From: Streptococcus oralis
GTDB lineage: Bacteria > Bacillota > Bacilli > Lactobacillales > Streptococcaceae
Direction: 5' to 3'
DNA: 64,000 bases
Assembly (NCBI RefSeq): GCF_019929345.1
Contig: NZ_JAHZPJ010000008.1
Span: forward strand, 25,169-89,168
In this document: positions 1-10,416 of the stretch, piece by piece
Numbering within the stretch: position 1 is the stretch's first letter
How the letters are laid out: each line of letters starts with the position of its first letter
The notes under the pieces: model-generated
Databases searched by the model: none
What the model was told of the DNA's origin: nothing
What the model saw: only the letters and a program-made list of their open reading frames with translations
Program-made: the position numbers and the translations under genes

Positions 1-35
1 AGAAGGAAAAACTCATTCCCCTCGAAATAATTCAT
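1..35 (-). CDS. 5' end of an unidentified gene, running off the window
   Basis: An ATG at 35-33 on the minus strand is preceded by AGGAG with a 10-nt gap and opens a frame reading MNYFEGNEFFL to the window edge. A good extended -10 promoter lies about 100 nt upstream at 132-140. Only 11 codons are visible, so no function can be given. It follows the metI terminator and is transcribed in the same direction. Confidence 0.4.
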   Translation of the reverse strand, partial: MNYFEGNEFFL

Positions 36-131
36 ATCAACCGAACTCCTTTTTCATTTTCTCACCTCGCTTCAAGGTTTATCTTTCTAGTTTTTTTCCT
101 ATCCTATCACCAGAGAGAGTTAACTTTATCT

Positions 132-140
132 ATTATACCA
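132..140 (-). promoter_or_regulatory. Extended -10 promoter for the gene at the window start
   Basis: On the minus strand TGG is followed directly by a perfect TATAAT (132-137). This is an extended -10 element located between the metI terminator and the ATG at 35. Confidence 0.5.
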
Positions 141-186
141 TAATTTAAAAACTTTAAATGCCCCCTGTTGACGGCTTCCTAGAACA

Positions 187-210
187 AAAAAGAGCCCTTC
201 GGCTCTTTTT
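187..210 (-). terminator. Terminator of the metQ-metNI operon
   Basis: A 9-bp stem (AAAAGAGCC with GGCTCTTTT) closed by a CTTC tetraloop overlaps the metI stop codon. The A/T runs on both sides make it a good intrinsic terminator. Confidence 0.85.
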
Positions 211-901
211 ACTTATGACTTAATTTCTTGGTCAAGAAATCTCCCAAGAACTGGATTGTAAAGATAATCAAGATGATGATAATGGTTGCTAAGACTGTCA
301 CATCGTGATTGAAACGGTTAAATCCATAAGCAATGGCTACGTTACCGATACCACCTGCTCCAACCGCACCGGCCATAGCTGTTTCTCCAACTAGGGAAAT
401 CAAGGTCACAGTCGTCACACGAATCAAATCTGGAAGACCTTCTGATAGGTAAACACCCACAATATCCCAGAATGTCGCTCCACTTGCTTGAGCCGCCTCA
501 ATGACACCGCCATCCAGTTCAGCCAAGACAACCTGCACCTGACGGGCAAAGAAGGCAAAGACCGCAAAAGAAAGTGGGACAAGGGCTGCATTTGGTCCGA
601 TACTAGTCTTAACAATCAAGTGAGAAAGTGGCGACAAGATAGCCAAGAGAATGATAAAGGGAACCGCACGGAAAATAGAGGTGATCTTATCCAAAATCCA
701 GAAAACAACCTTATTTTCCAAGACACCACCTGGCGCGGTCAAGACAAGGAAGAGACCTGCTACCAATCCCAAGAACCCTCCGATAATGAAGGAAAGAACT
801 GTCATATAGAGGGTTAAGTAGATGGCTGTTCCCCAGCCTGCCTGACCAGCCCAGCCCATTTTATAGACATTTGGTAAATAGGTTTGAATCAATGATTCCA
901 T
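209..901 (-). CDS. metI: Methionine ABC transporter permease MetI
   Basis: 230 residues with about five hydrophobic membrane segments. The EAA-type cytoplasmic loop that contacts the ATPase is seen around residues 135-160 (EAAQASGATFWDIVGVYL), followed by a glycine/alanine-rich segment typical of D-methionine permeases. It is the membrane channel of the MetQ-MetN-MetI importer. The start codon is one base after the metN stop, and its ribosome site lies inside the metN end, so it is translated with metN. Length and sequence fit the family. Confidence 0.93.
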   Translation of the reverse strand: MESLIQTYLPNVYKMGWAGQAGWGTAIYLTLYMTVLSFIIGGFLGLVAGLFLVLTAPGGVLENKVVFWILDKITSIFRAVPFIILLAILSPLSHLIVKTSIGPNAALVPLSFAVFAFFARQVQVVLAELDGGVIEAAQASGATFWDIVGVYLSEGLPDLIRVTTVTLISLVGETAMAGAVGAGGIGNVAIAYGFNRFNHDVTVLATIIIILIIFTIQFLGDFLTKKLSHK

Positions 902-902
902 C

Positions 903-1964
903 TTACTGTCCTCCCTTCAATACTTTTAACTGCACACCAGCCTGACGGATAGCTTCTTGAGCGCCTGCTAGCGCTGCTTTTTCTCCTGACAAGACCACAA
1001 CCAATTCTCCAACAGGAGTACCATCGAGAATTTCGATATTTCCATAGAGGATATTGGCCGTTACTTGGTAATGTTTGTACAATTCATTCAAAAGTGGTTC
1101 GTCTGTCGAAACCCCTGCATACTTGAGCTGCACTAAAATACTGTTCTCAGATAAGTGTTCTACGATTTCTTGCTTCTCAATCTTGACCATGGCTTCGTCA
1201 ATACCTGTTGCAGTTGAGATAAAGTCCTGGGTCAAAGGTTGTTTTGGATCTGAGAAGATTTCAAGGACACTACCCTCTTCAATCAAATGCCCATCCTGCA
1301 TAACTGCCACACGATTGGCAATGTCTTTGACAATCTGCATTTCATGCGTAATCAAGACAACAGTCAAACCTAATTTTTGGTTCAAATCTTGCAACAAAGC
1401 CAAAATCTGCTTAGTTGTCTTAGGGTCAAGGGCAGAAGTTGACTCATCTGAAATCAAGATTTTTGGATCATTGGCCAAGGCACGCGCAATGGCTACACGC
1501 TGTTTTTGCCCTCCTGATAGTTGTGAAGGGTAGTTTTCAGCACGATCCGCCAAGCCAACCAAGTCTAACAACTTAGCTACTTTGGCTTTCTTTTCTTCCT
1601 TGCTGAGTCCAGAGTGTTTGAGGGCAAAGGCTACATTTTCCTCTGCTGTCTTTTGACTCATCAGGTTGAAATGCTGGAAAATCATCCCGATATCTTGACG
1701 CTTACGGCGCAACTGCTCTGCTGTCAAGGTCACTCTGCCATCAAAAATGACGTCGTTATCAATGGTAATTTTCCCTGCAGATGGCTTTTGCAAGAGGTTA
1801 ATCACCCGTACAAGGGTTGATTTCCCCGCTCCAGAATACCCAACGATTCCGTAGATATCCCCTTCTTGGATGTGAATGGTCACATCCTTGACCGCTGTGA
1901 TGGTTCTCTTCTTTTGGTGAAAAGTCACATCAATCTGATCTAACTTGATAATATCTCTACTCAT
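903..1964 (-). CDS. metN: Methionine ABC transporter ATP-binding protein MetN
   Basis: 353 residues. Walker [10 protein letters not shown] (about 43-51), signature [15 protein letters not shown] (about 149-163), Walker B ILISDEST and the switch histidine in LITHEM are all present. The C-terminal ~90 residues form the NIL/ACT-like domain that binds methionine and inhibits transport in this family. It overlaps the upstream M20 peptidase gene by 8 nt and is followed at once by metI, forming one transcription unit. Confidence 0.95.
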   Translation of the reverse strand: MSRDIIKLDQIDVTFHQKKRTITAVKDVTIHIQEGDIYGIVGYSGAGKSTLVRVINLLQKPSAGKITIDNDVIFDGRVTLTAEQLRRKRQDIGMIFQHFNLMSQKTAEENVAFALKHSGLSKEEKKAKVAKLLDLVGLADRAENYPSQLSGGQKQRVAIARALANDPKILISDESTSALDPKTTKQILALLQDLNQKLGLTVVLITHEMQIVKDIANRVAVMQDGHLIEEGSVLEIFSDPKQPLTQDFISTATGIDEAMVKIEKQEIVEHLSENSILVQLKYAGVSTDEPLLNELYKHYQVTANILYGNIEILDGTPVGELVVVLSGEKAALAGAQEAIRQAGVQLKVLKGGQ

Positions 1965-3330
1965 AGCTTCTAATCAGCTCCTCTACTAATTCAATATGGG
2001 TGTAGTAATCGGCGATTCGCACGTTTTCATCTCCACCATGGTCTCGGCTATTGGCATTTCCTAGACCAAAGGCCACCATGGGTACCTCTAGGGCATCAAA
2101 GACCGTATGCATGGGCCCTGTCCCCGCCGTTGTCGGCAAGACTGAAACGCCCTGTGGATAGAATTTCTTGGCCAACTCGATCACATTGAGAATGGCTGGT
2201 GCGCTCATATCGCTTCGATAGCTCATCTCTCCCAAGGTATAGTATAATTCTACCTTATCAAAGCCATTTTTGTCTAGCTGTTTCCGAATTTTTTCCAGAA
2301 CATCATGCGGTTCTAAGCCAGGAACCAAACGAACTTCTAACTTGGCACTGGCTTCTGCTGGCAAAATCGTTTTAACCCCTTGCCCTTGATAACCTGACTG
2401 AATCCCTTCGATATTAAGGGCTGGCTCGAAAAAGAACCTTTTTAGAAAGGCTGCACGATCCTCTTGTAAGAGAGGCAATTCCAAACCATAAATGCGACTG
2501 ATTTCCTCAGGATTGCGTTGGGCGTAGGCATCTACCAAGGCTAGTTCTCGTTCATTTGGCTCTTGAACATCCTCATACAAGCCTTCTACCAAGATACGGC
2601 CATCTGCTGCACGCAGGCTACTTAAGGCCTGGATAAGGTACCACGACGCCGACTCCACAACACCACCATAACTCGAGTGGATATCCACATCAGCACTTTT
2701 TACCTTGGCATCAAAGGTCACAATTCCCTTGTTTCCACCAGAAATTTCTAGCTGTTCCAAGGCGTTCTTTGTCCCTTGCTCCCAGACTAGCAAGTCCGCC
2801 CCACGAAGTTTGTCTGCGTGTTTCTCTAAATACTTATCTAAATCCATAGAAGCAGACTCCTCTGCCCCTTCCATGATAAAGCTGATATTGACTGGCAGGT
2901 CATCGTGGTGTTGCATATACTTTCTCAGAGCACTCAAACGAGCCGTGATATGACCCTTGTCATCATCAACCCCACGTCCATACATAAAGCCATTTCGCAC
3001 AGAAAGGGTAAAAGGATCCTCAGTCCACAACTGGTCGCCATCCGCTGGCACGGTGTCATAGTGATTATAGAAGATCAAGGTCTTGGCATCCGGACGCGAA
3101 CTCTTGAAATGCGCCATGACAAAGGGAGCCGTGTGGCTCTCATCAATCTCCACTTCAGCTCCTACACGCTTGAAAATCTCACCCAGATAGTTTGCGACTT
3201 CTTTGAGTCCAACCTGCTGGGCAAAGACTGATTTCTTGGAAATTAAGGTGCGCAAGACTTCAAAATAATGCTGGGCCACATGATCCTTTTCAAATTTTTC
3301 AATCTGCTCTTGTTCGCTAGGAAAAACCAT
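1957..3330 (-). CDS. M20 family dipeptidase/deacylase-like metallopeptidase
   Basis: 457 residues from the ATG at 3330 ([13 protein letters not shown]); a 12-codon upstream extension to 3366 lacks family similarity. The metal-binding pattern of M20 enzymes is visible: [27 protein letters not shown], and a late GTGPMHT segment. It is a cytoplasmic zinc/cobalt-dependent amidohydrolase. Its place between metQ and metN, with an 8-nt overlap with metN, suggests it processes a methionine-containing peptide or N-acyl-methionine imported by this system; the exact substrate is unknown. Confidence 0.85.
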   Translation of the reverse strand: MVFPSEQEQIEKFEKDHVAQHYFEVLRTLISKKSVFAQQVGLKEVANYLGEIFKRVGAEVEIDESHTAPFVMAHFKSSRPDAKTLIFYNHYDTVPADGDQLWTEDPFTLSVRNGFMYGRGVDDDKGHITARLSALRKYMQHHDDLPVNISFIMEGAEESASMDLDKYLEKHADKLRGADLLVWEQGTKNALEQLEISGGNKGIVTFDAKVKSADVDIHSSYGGVVESASWYLIQALSSLRAADGRILVEGLYEDVQEPNERELALVDAYAQRNPEEISRIYGLELPLLQEDRAAFLKRFFFEPALNIEGIQSGYQGQGVKTILPAEASAKLEVRLVPGLEPHDVLEKIRKQLDKNGFDKVELYYTLGEMSYRSDMSAPAILNVIELAKKFYPQGVSVLPTTAGTGPMHTVFDALEVPMVAFGLGNANSRDHGGDENVRIADYYTHIELVEELIRSYE

Positions 3331-3448
3331 TTTCTCTCTCTTTCTACTACGTACTTGCGTCCTCAAAACGACAACAAGTGCCTCTTTAAAATCAACTCTC
3401 TATACAAAAGCAAGAGGTGGAAACTCTCTCCCACCTCCCTGTGTCTTA

Positions 3449-4303
3449 TTACCAAACTGGTTGGTCCAAACCGTCTGATGTTTCTTCGATAACTTTTTTC
3501 ACTTCATCAGTGTGGTAAGCTGCGATAATTTTCTTGATGGCATCAGCCTTAGGTGATGATTCCCAATCTTTTTTCGCAACGATGATGTTGTACCATTGTT
3601 TTGAGTTTTCATCAGCTTGTTCTTTGAAGAGTGCTTTCTTGTAGTCCAATTTTGCTTCTGTAACGAAGGTATTGTTTACAACAGCAGCATCAACTGATGA
3701 CAATGAACGAGCTGTTTGGCTAGCGTCCAATTCAGTAATCTTCAAGTTCTTTGGATTTTCTGTGATGTTAGCAACTGTTGCAAGTGCAGTTCCAGAAACA
3801 TCCAATTTGATCAAACCAGCTGATTGAAGCAAGTAAAGCGCACGGCTTTCGTTTGTTGCATCGTTTGGTACAGCAATTTCACCGTTATCTGGGATTTCTT
3901 CCACTTTGGTGTACTTGTTTTCTTCCCCATTTTTACCTGAGTAAAGGCGGATTGGTGAGATGTAGGTATCTGCAATCGCTACAAGGTCTTTCCCGTTTTC
4001 TTTGTTCCAGTTGTTCAAGAAGTTGTAGTGTTGGAAAGCATTCAAGTCTACTTCGCCATCAGCAGTTGCCTTGTTTGGCTGTGAGTAGTCTGTGAACTCT
4101 GTGAATTCCAATTTAATGCCATCTTTTTTAACCAATTCTTGGATTTTATCCCAACGCGCTTCTTCAGAACCGCTACGGTTAACTGTTGCAATTTTGACAA
4201 CTGTTTCGTTGTCTGCTTTCTTTTCTGAATTTCCGCAAGCTGCAAGAGCCAAACCTGCGACTGTAGCAAGCGCTGCTACACCGAGCCATTTTTTAATTTT
4301 CAT
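3449..4303 (-). CDS. metQ: Methionine-binding lipoprotein MetQ (NlpA family)
   Basis: 284 residues. The lysine-rich start, hydrophobic core and lipobox LALAAC put the lipidated cysteine at residue 22. The rest is a NlpA/MetQ periplasmic-type binding fold (for example NGEIAVPNDATNESRALYLLQSAGL). It captures methionine at the outer face of the membrane for MetNI. First gene of the operon metQ - M20 peptidase - metN - metI; a MET-box lies about 80 nt upstream. Confidence 0.93.
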   Translation of the reverse strand: MKIKKWLGVAALATVAGLALAACGNSEKKADNETVVKIATVNRSGSEEARWDKIQELVKKDGIKLEFTEFTDYSQPNKATADGEVDLNAFQHYNFLNNWNKENGKDLVAIADTYISPIRLYSGKNGEENKYTKVEEIPDNGEIAVPNDATNESRALYLLQSAGLIKLDVSGTALATVANITENPKNLKITELDASQTARSLSSVDAAVVNNTFVTEAKLDYKKALFKEQADENSKQWYNIIVAKKDWESSPKADAIKKIIAAYHTDEVKKVIEETSDGLDQPVW

Positions 4304-4380
4304 GATTCTTTCTCCTTAAAAATAATACCGTAATAGTATCTCATACTTTATTTGATTTCGCAAATTGTTATTAGATAGGC

Positions 4381-4407
4381 AGACATATAGTTTGAAACTA
4401 TATGTCT
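4381..4407. promoter_or_regulatory. MET-box operator upstream of metQ
   Basis: A perfect 13-bp inverted repeat with one central base. Its core, 4386-4402, reads TATAGTTTGAAACTATA and equals the streptococcal MET-box consensus TATAGTTTSAAACTATA, the site of a LysR-type methionine regulator (MtaR/MetR). It lies about 80 nt before the metQ start, so the whole methionine uptake operon is likely controlled by it. Confidence 0.85.
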
Positions 4408-4417
4408 AAAAATTGAG

Positions 4418-4449
4418 AAATCATCCACCTTTCTCAGACTGGATGATTT
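4418..4449 (-). terminator. Terminator after gshT
   Basis: A 9-bp stem, AAATCATCC with GGATGATTT, and a 14-nt loop sit just past the gshT stop. On the minus strand the stem is followed by a T-rich stretch. It separates gshT from the MET-box-controlled operon. Confidence 0.75.
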
Positions 4450-4456
4450 CATACGA

Positions 4457-5335
<879 letters not shown>

Positions 5336-5360
5336 TTATCAGAAAATAATTTTTTTCGCT

Positions 5361-5388
5361 ATTATATGATATCTATCTCGGTGATAGG
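5361..5388 (-). promoter_or_regulatory. gshT promoter with a small palindrome
   Basis: On the minus strand a TATAAT -10 (5361-5366) follows a CTATC-5-GATAG inverted repeat (5374-5388) that covers the place of the -35. The palindrome may be an operator; the regulator is not identifiable from sequence. Confidence 0.45.
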
Positions 5389-5404
5389 TTTTTTTTATGG
5401 CTGA

Positions 5405-5728
5405 CTAAAAGACCAGACGCAAGACTGCAATTAAGACCACTCCAAAAAGAACAGTGCCCACTAGATTGCGGTAGCGAAAGGCTACCCAAGCCGTTGGAAA
5501 GACTGCCAAGAAGTCCAGCCACTTGATCTGAGGAAGACTCCCAACCTTGCCTGTCACTACACTTGAAAGGATCAAAGCAAAGATAATAGAAACAGGCAAA
5601 AACTTCAAAAAACGCTCGACGATTGCTGGCAACCCCTTGTACTTGACTAAGATGAAGGGAATCATACGGGGAATCCAAGTCACCAAGCCAGAGAAAATAA
5701 CTGCTAATAAAAGATACTTACTGACCAT
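5405..5728 (-). CDS. azlD: Branched-chain amino acid exporter small subunit AzlD
   Basis: 107 residues with three to four hydrophobic helices and the family pattern RMIPFILVKYKGLPAIVERFLK near the start. AzlD-type proteins pair with AzlC to export branched-chain amino acids. The gene overlaps the end of azlC by 11 nt, which indicates coupled translation. Confidence 0.85.
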   Translation of the reverse strand: MVSKYLLLAVIFSGLVTWIPRMIPFILVKYKGLPAIVERFLKFLPVSIIFALILSSVVTGKVGSLPQIKWLDFLAVFPTAWVAFRYRNLVGTVLFGVVLIAVLRLVF

Positions 5729-6425
5729 CTAAGATTACCCCCATAGTACAACCTAGCAAGGTCGCAAACAAAACAGCTAGTGATTGAGATACCACTGTCA
5801 AGAGCAAAAAGAAAGATACCGCAACCACTGATAGGATCATCAGCAGATTGCGAACAGAAACCCTTCTTTGCATAATCTGAAATTGCGAAGTGAAAATCCC
5901 GATAAACATCCCCACAAGAGCAAAATCTAATCCAAAGACCTCAGGATTTGGAAGAAGACCACCTAAAGCCGTTCCCGCCACTGTCCCAATAAACCAGGCT
6001 ACATAACTATTGAGATTGTTCCCATGCATCCACATAGGATTGACATTGTCTGTATGGGCTAATTCTCCCATCAAAACCCCGTAAGTCTCATCTGTAAGGA
6101 GACTGGACATGCCGATATTTTGCCAGAGACTAGTATGACGGAAATAAGTCGACGCATGCAAGCTCAGCAAAAAGAGTCGCAAGTTGATCAAAAAGACTGT
6201 CATAGCAATAGCTACCACAGGCGCTTGAACCGCAATCAGTGCCAGCATGGCAAACTGGGCGCTCCCAGCATAAACAAAGAGGCTCATCAAGCCCATCTCA
6301 ACAGGTGTCACATAGGGCGCGCCAATAATCCCACAAGCCAGACCAATGCTGACATAGCCAAGGGCAGTCGGCATGGCCGCCTGAACACCTTCCCAAAATC
6401 CTTTTTCTTTCATCCTTCTCCTCAT
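5718..6425 (-). CDS. azlC: Branched-chain amino acid exporter large subunit AzlC
   Basis: 235 residues, highly hydrophobic. The AzlC signature is clear: an early PTALGYVSIGLACG segment, then VYAGSAQFAML and LTDETYGVL. Two possible starts lie close together: ATG at 6425 (GGAG 5 nt upstream) and an internal ATG four codons later (6413), also with a GGAG in front; the second matches homologues better. A TATAAT -10 on the minus strand at 6473-6478 serves the azlCD pair. Confidence 0.88.
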   Translation of the reverse strand: MRRRMKEKGFWEGVQAAMPTALGYVSIGLACGIIGAPYVTPVEMGLMSLFVYAGSAQFAMLALIAVQAPVVAIAMTVFLINLRLFLLSLHASTYFRHTSLWQNIGMSSLLTDETYGVLMGELAHTDNVNPMWMHGNNLNSYVAWFIGTVAGTALGGLLPNPEVFGLDFALVGMFIGIFTSQFQIMQRRVSVRNLLMILSVVAVSFFLLLTVVSQSLAVLFATLLGCTMGVILDGQ

Positions 6426-6554
6426 ATTTTCTCCAATTGAGGCTGTTCATCATCACAGCCACAACACGGACTATTATAACATATTCAAGGAAGAGAAAAA
6501 AGTTTAGAGTTTGAAACTAGTAGTTCGCAAACATTGTTAAAAAGCATTACTTGC

Positions 6555-7160
6555 TTATTGATACATAAGAAACTGATCCACTCGGATAGTGTACTTATCG
6601 ACTTGGCTTTCAACAGACCCATCTTCTGTCGGATAAACATCGACCCAGAGTTCTTTCCTTTTTCCTTCCAGCTTGACTTTATAGCGATAGCCGTCATCAT
6701 AGAGTCCTACTGTATCAGTTGCCATGGATTGGTAATCTGGAAGAGCTTCAAGTTCTTTTTTTACAGTCTGGGATAAGTTAAAGAGCAATGCTTGCTGCTC
6801 AGCTTTTGAGGTAACGGGGAAATGAGCCGTCACTTCTTCCAAACGATGTGATTTTGAAAATGTGAATCTTGCTCGGCCAGTATAGCCTTTCAAAGTAATC
6901 TGTTCATAGTGATAGAAAAGGCGACCTATTTTATAGAAATAAGGATTTTCTGCACGCCAAGTATCGCGATAGGCCAGTTCCTCTTCTTCCACCTCTTCAC
7001 TAGCCTCTCCAAATACTTCTTCAAAGGATTTAACAGGCATACCGAAAGAAAGGGATTCAAACAAGACCAGTTGCGTCTTTTTAAAATTCTGGCAAGCTGA
7101 TAAAAGCATGAGTAAAGCTCCAAGAGCAAGCAAACTACTGATTATTTTTGTAATTTTCAT
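6555..7160 (-). CDS. Putative lipoprotein of unknown function
   Basis: 201 residues from the ATG at 7160; a longer frame to 7214 would run through the promoter and the tsaD terminator. The start KITKIISSLLALGALLMLLSAC is a lipoprotein signal with lipobox LLSAC. The mature part has an acidic stretch (EVEEEELAYRD) and reads like a small SmpA/DUF-type cell-surface lipoprotein; no enzyme motif is seen. No ribosome site is visible, and the -10 TATAGT ends 6 nt before the ATG. Confidence 0.75.
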   Translation of the reverse strand: MKITKIISSLLALGALLMLLSACQNFKKTQLVLFESLSFGMPVKSFEEVFGEASEEVEEEELAYRDTWRAENPYFYKIGRLFYHYEQITLKGYTGRARFTFSKSHRLEEVTAHFPVTSKAEQQALLFNLSQTVKKELEALPDYQSMATDTVGLYDDGYRYKVKLEGKRKELWVDVYPTEDGSVESQVDKYTIRVDQFLMYQ

Positions 7161-7166
7161 ATATCT

Positions 7167-7197
7167 ACTATACAAAAAAAGGCTAGGATTTGTCCAA
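7167..7197 (-). promoter_or_regulatory. Promoter giving a possibly leaderless lipoprotein mRNA
   Basis: On the minus strand a -35-like TTGGAC (7192-7197) and a -10 TATAGT (7167-7172) are 19 nt apart. The expected start point is the A of the ATG at 7160 itself. Confidence 0.4.
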
Positions 7198-7198
7198 G

Positions 7199-7231
7199 AA
7201 TAAAGAGTCAACAATTAGCTGACTCTTTATT
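7199..7231 (-). terminator. Terminator of the tsaB-rimI-tsaD operon
   Basis: A perfect 12-bp stem (AATAAAGAGTCA with TGACTCTTTATT) and a 9-nt loop. It overlaps the tsaD stop codon. Confidence 0.8.
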
Positions 7232-8237
7232 CCACCGTATCAAAAGCGAGACTTGGTTTGGCGTTGAGATCCAAGCCTGCAAAGTTTTCTTTGTTCCACT
7301 CGCTGACGCTGGCATAGGCGATCATACCCGCATTATCTCCGCAAAGACGCAGAGGCGGGATGATGACCTTGACATCTGTGATTTCGGCTGCTAGGCGTTC
7401 TCTGAGGCCTTTATTAGCTGCCACGCCACCTGCCACGACCAGAGTTTTAACAGGATATTTTTCCAAAGCCTTCTTGGTTTTAGCCATGAGAATGTCCATA
7501 ACTGCAGCTTGGAAGGACGCACACAAATCCTCTGTAGACAGGCTTTCTCCCTTTTGCTCGGCATTATGGTGAAGATTGATAAAGGCAGACTTCAAACCTG
7601 AGAATGAAAACTCCAGATTGTCTTCCTTGATCATAGCACGTGGGAAATCATAAACATCCTGACCTTGATGGGCCAACTCGTCAATCTCGCGACCTGCTGG
7701 ATAGGTCAAGCCCATGACACGGCCGACCTTGTCATAAGCCTCCCCAACTGCATCGTCTCGTGTCTCCCCAACAATCTTGTAATCGCCAGCCTCAGAAACA
7801 TAAACCAACTCTGTGTGGCCACCGCTGACCAAGAGTGCCAACAAAGGAAACTCCAAAGGCTCCACACTCTGAGCTGCCATGAGGTGACCAGCCATGTGAT
7901 TAACGGGGATAAGCGGAAGGCCGTGAGCCCAAGCAAAGGCCTTGGCAGCTGACAAACCAACTAGCAAGGCACCGACCAAGCCTGGTCCATAAGTAACTGC
8001 AACAGCTGTCACGTCCTCTTCGGTAATTCCTGCTTCTGCCAGTGCCTCCTCGATACAGGCTGTAATAACCTCAACATGGTGACGACTGGCTACTTCTGGC
8101 ACTACGCCACCAAAACGTTTGTGACTCTCAATTTGACTAGCAATGACATTGGACAAGAGCTGATCATCGTTTTTCAGTACGGCGACACTGGTCTCATCAC
8201 AGGACGTTTCAAATGCTAAAATATATCTATCCTTCAT
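7227..8237 (-). CDS. tsaD: tRNA t6A37 threonylcarbamoyltransferase TsaD
   Basis: 336 residues, full length. The ASKHA-fold start [13 protein letters not shown], the metal-binding [10 protein letters not shown] (HxxGH) and the [10 protein letters not shown] and FSFSGLK segments are all typical of TsaD (Gcp/YgjD). It transfers threonylcarbamoyl to A37 of ANN-decoding tRNAs with TsaB and TsaE. Its start overlaps the rimI end by 11 nt. Confidence 0.96.
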   Translation of the reverse strand: MKDRYILAFETSCDETSVAVLKNDDQLLSNVIASQIESHKRFGGVVPEVASRHHVEVITACIEEALAEAGITEEDVTAVAVTYGPGLVGALLVGLSAAKAFAWAHGLPLIPVNHMAGHLMAAQSVEPLEFPLLALLVSGGHTELVYVSEAGDYKIVGETRDDAVGEAYDKVGRVMGLTYPAGREIDELAHQGQDVYDFPRAMIKEDNLEFSFSGLKSAFINLHHNAEQKGESLSTEDLCASFQAAVMDILMAKTKKALEKYPVKTLVVAGGVAANKGLRERLAAEITDVKVIIPPLRLCGDNAGMIAYASVSEWNKENFAGLDLNAKPSLAFDTVE

Positions 8238-8664
8238 CTACTTCTCTCTTCATGATGATGGCGTCCTCGACTGGGTTATGGTAGTAGGCCTTTCGCTCAG
8301 CGATGATCACCATCTTTTCTTTCTTGTAAAATGCTTGCGCTCGGTGATTTGACTTTCTGACTTCAAGGAAAATCTCCTTATCCGTCGGCAGTGTCGCAAA
8401 CAAGGCTGACGCAATTCCCTGACCTTGATAGGCTTGTTTGACAGCGATTTGTAGGACTTCTGCTTCAAAGAGATTCTCCTGTACGGCTAGAAATCCAATC
8501 ACTTCTGCTCCATCATAAGCCAGAGCATACCAAGTCTGGTCTTGGGACAGGTCTGCTTGGATTTGTTCCAGCGTCCAAGGGCTGACTGGATAAACATCTG
8601 CCATGACAGCATAGATGGCTAGAGCCAAGTCAGGTTGCTGTTGGATTCGTTTGATCTCTATCAT
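8227..8664 (-). CDS. rimI: Ribosomal protein S18 alanine N-acetyltransferase RimI-like
   Basis: 145 residues with one GNAT fold. The acetyl-CoA binding loop is seen at [14 protein letters not shown] (Q/R-x-x-G-x-G/A), and [16 protein letters not shown] is the usual C-terminal GNAT motif. It is encoded between tsaB and tsaD with overlaps on both sides, the standard Gram-positive arrangement. Confidence 0.88.
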   Translation of the reverse strand: MIEIKRIQQQPDLALAIYAVMADVYPVSPWTLEQIQADLSQDQTWYALAYDGAEVIGFLAVQENLFEAEVLQIAVKQAYQGQGIASALFATLPTDKEIFLEVRKSNHRAQAFYKKEKMVIIAERKAYYHNPVEDAIIMKREVDEG

Positions 8665-9344
8665 AGGCGTTTAATGTAGGACTCGCCAGACTCGGTGTGA
8701 TTCTTCAGCCAATTTTCCTCAGCTTCGACACGCTTAAGGTAATTGGGCACAAAGTCGTGTAAGGAGTCTGCTTCCTTGTCCCAGGCCCAAAGAGCTAGAT
8801 TAGCTGCACTTGGCAAGGTTTCTTGGTAGTTAGCTTGTGGCAGATGCTCTTGAATTTGTTCCACAAAGACACCAACTTCTCCGACAAAGGTTACCTGTTC
8901 AGCATCCTTGACTTTTTCTAACACCTCTTCAAAAGATAAATGCGCTTCTGGCAAGACAGCCTTGACATTTTCATAAAATCCTGCATAAACATTGTTGCGA
9001 CGTGCATCCATGATAGGAACCACCAAGCCTTCTTGCTGACGTGGCACCAGAGCCAAGAGACTCGACATACCAACTAACTCAATGTTCAGGGTATGAGCCA
9101 AGGTCTTAGCAGTTGCTACCGCAATTCGCAAACCTGTGTAGCTACCTGGTCCCTCTGCTACCACGATGCGATCTAAGTCCTTGGGAGTCCAGTCCAAACT
9201 CGCCATCAAAAAATCAATGGCTGGCATAAGGGTTATACTGTGATTTTTCTTGATATTGATCGTGGTCTCAGCAAGAACCTGCTTATCCTCTAAAATGGCT
9301 AGAGAAAGAGCCTTGCTGGACGTATCAAAAGCTAATACTTTCAT
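8661..9344 (-). CDS. tsaB: tRNA t6A biosynthesis scaffold protein TsaB
   Basis: 227 residues. The N-terminal ASKHA half is preserved (LAFDTSSKALSLAIL and EGPGSYTGLRIAVATAKTLA), while the TsaD-type metal-binding histidines are absent, as expected for TsaB. It dimerises with TsaD to make t6A. First gene of a three-gene operon; a TATAAT -10 lies at 9375-9380 on the minus strand. Confidence 0.93.
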   Translation of the reverse strand: MKVLAFDTSSKALSLAILEDKQVLAETTINIKKNHSITLMPAIDFLMASLDWTPKDLDRIVVAEGPGSYTGLRIAVATAKTLAHTLNIELVGMSSLLALVPRQQEGLVVPIMDARRNNVYAGFYENVKAVLPEAHLSFEEVLEKVKDAEQVTFVGEVGVFVEQIQEHLPQANYQETLPSAANLALWAWDKEADSLHDFVPNYLKRVEAEENWLKNHTESGESYIKRL

Positions 9345-9608
9345 AACACATTCCTATCTTTTGGTCTGTTTACTATTATACTACAAAAGCTGACGCATGG
9401 GAATTTTCTTTGCCCCAAACAAAAAGCCCTGCCACTTAAACAAAGAGGAAGGCAAAAAAAGTTGTAGTTTTTTCCTATCTTTTCCAAATATATAAGTGAA
9501 CAAGGAATTTGAAAGGATCTTCATAAGAAATTTGGATAAGTCATATATGTTGCAACTCGATTTTCGATGCGAGAGATCATCATCGTAAACATAAGGATAT
9601 CATCTGAA

Positions 9609-9651
9609 AATAGAAAAGTCCGCCCCTCTATCAATACGGGGTGGATTTTCT
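9609..9651. terminator. Bidirectional-looking terminator hairpin
   Basis: AGAAAAGTCCGCCCC pairs with GGGGTGGATTTTCT around an 11-nt loop. It follows the small membrane-protein gene that ends at 9677. The stretch 9381-9608 otherwise shows no convincing gene; a 23-codon frame in it lacks a ribosome site. Confidence 0.65.
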
Positions 9652-9676
9652 GTATACTTAGATGAATAACTGGAGC

Positions 9677-9892
9677 TTAAGCATTTAAACCAAAGTAAAA
9701 AACAAACCAGACAACATAGGTTACAAGAAGGAGAAAAATTGAATAGAGCGTCACAAAAGCAAGCTTCCAAAGGAATTTTGTTTTGCGGTGTTCTAGATAC
9801 GTAAAAATAAGATTTCCACCATAGACACAGGCTACAAAAATTACAAACATCAAGAGGCGAACCCCTACTGCAAATTCAAACAAACTAAACAT
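9677..9892 (-). CDS. Small membrane protein of unknown function
   Basis: 71 residues with two hydrophobic helices (about 8-30 and 42-68) separated by a short basic loop (EHRKTKF). The start is supported by GGAGG 7 nt upstream. No family is recognised. It stands alone between the tsaB promoter region and the divergent rpoY-rnjA operon and ends before a hairpin. Confidence 0.65.
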   Translation of the reverse strand: MFSLFEFAVGVRLLMFVIFVACVYGGNLIFTYLEHRKTKFLWKLAFVTLYSIFLLLVTYVVWFVFYFGLNA

Positions 9893-10042
9893 TCTTAATC
9901 CTCCTTGTTTTAAAAGCTATAGGGAATATTCCCGTCCATAAACTTCCCTTTCTCTTTCCATTATAACACCTAAGTGCTCTCCAACCAAATCCTATCTATC
10001 TTTTTGCCCTCCTTTCCCTCCCGACTTTCTCGTTTTCTGTCT

Positions 10043-10071
10043 TTTACTAATTTTTCATTTTATGGTATAAT
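10043..10071 (+). promoter_or_regulatory. Promoter of rpoY-rnjA
   Basis: -35 TTTACT (10043-10048), a 17-nt spacer and an extended -10 TGG-TATAAT (TATAAT at 10066-10071). Transcription would start about 105 nt before rpoY, leaving a leader. Confidence 0.7.
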
Positions 10072-10181
10072 TGAAATAATTGTAACGAATCAAGGTCAAT
10101 CTAGACACAAAATGGAATGAAATCAAGCAAATCTCTACTAAAAGTTTGGAATAAGCTGACCTGTAAATAGAAAGGAACGAT

Positions 10182-10415
10182 ATGATTTACAAAGTTTTTT
10201 ATCAAGAAACAAAAGAACGTAGCCCACGTCGTGAAACAACACGCTCACTTTACCTAGACATCGATGCCAACTCAGAACTTGAGGGCCGTATCGCTGCTCG
10301 CCAACTTGTCGAAGAAAACCGCCCAGAGTACAATATCGAGTATATCGAACTCTTGTCTGACAAATTGCTAGATTACGAAAAAGAAACTGGCGCCTTCGAA
10401 ATTACGGAGTTCTAA
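10182..10415 (+). CDS. rpoY: RNA polymerase epsilon subunit RpoY
   Basis: 77 residues, the usual length for RpoY (YkzG). The start [20 protein letters not shown] and the segment [23 protein letters not shown] are family hallmarks. It binds the Firmicute RNA polymerase core. A ribosome site GAAAGGA precedes the ATG. The rnjA start is 1 nt past its stop, the conserved Firmicute pairing. Confidence 0.93.
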   Translation: MIYKVFYQETKERSPRRETTRSLYLDIDANSELEGRIAARQLVEENRPEYNIEYIELLSDKLLDYEKETGAFEITEF

Positions 10416-10416
10416 T

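Noticed and set aside
9540..9610. 23-codon frame MFTMMISRIENRVATYM on the minus strand
   Set aside because: Short, no ribosome site and no double-glycine leader, so not supported as a bacteriocin-like peptide.
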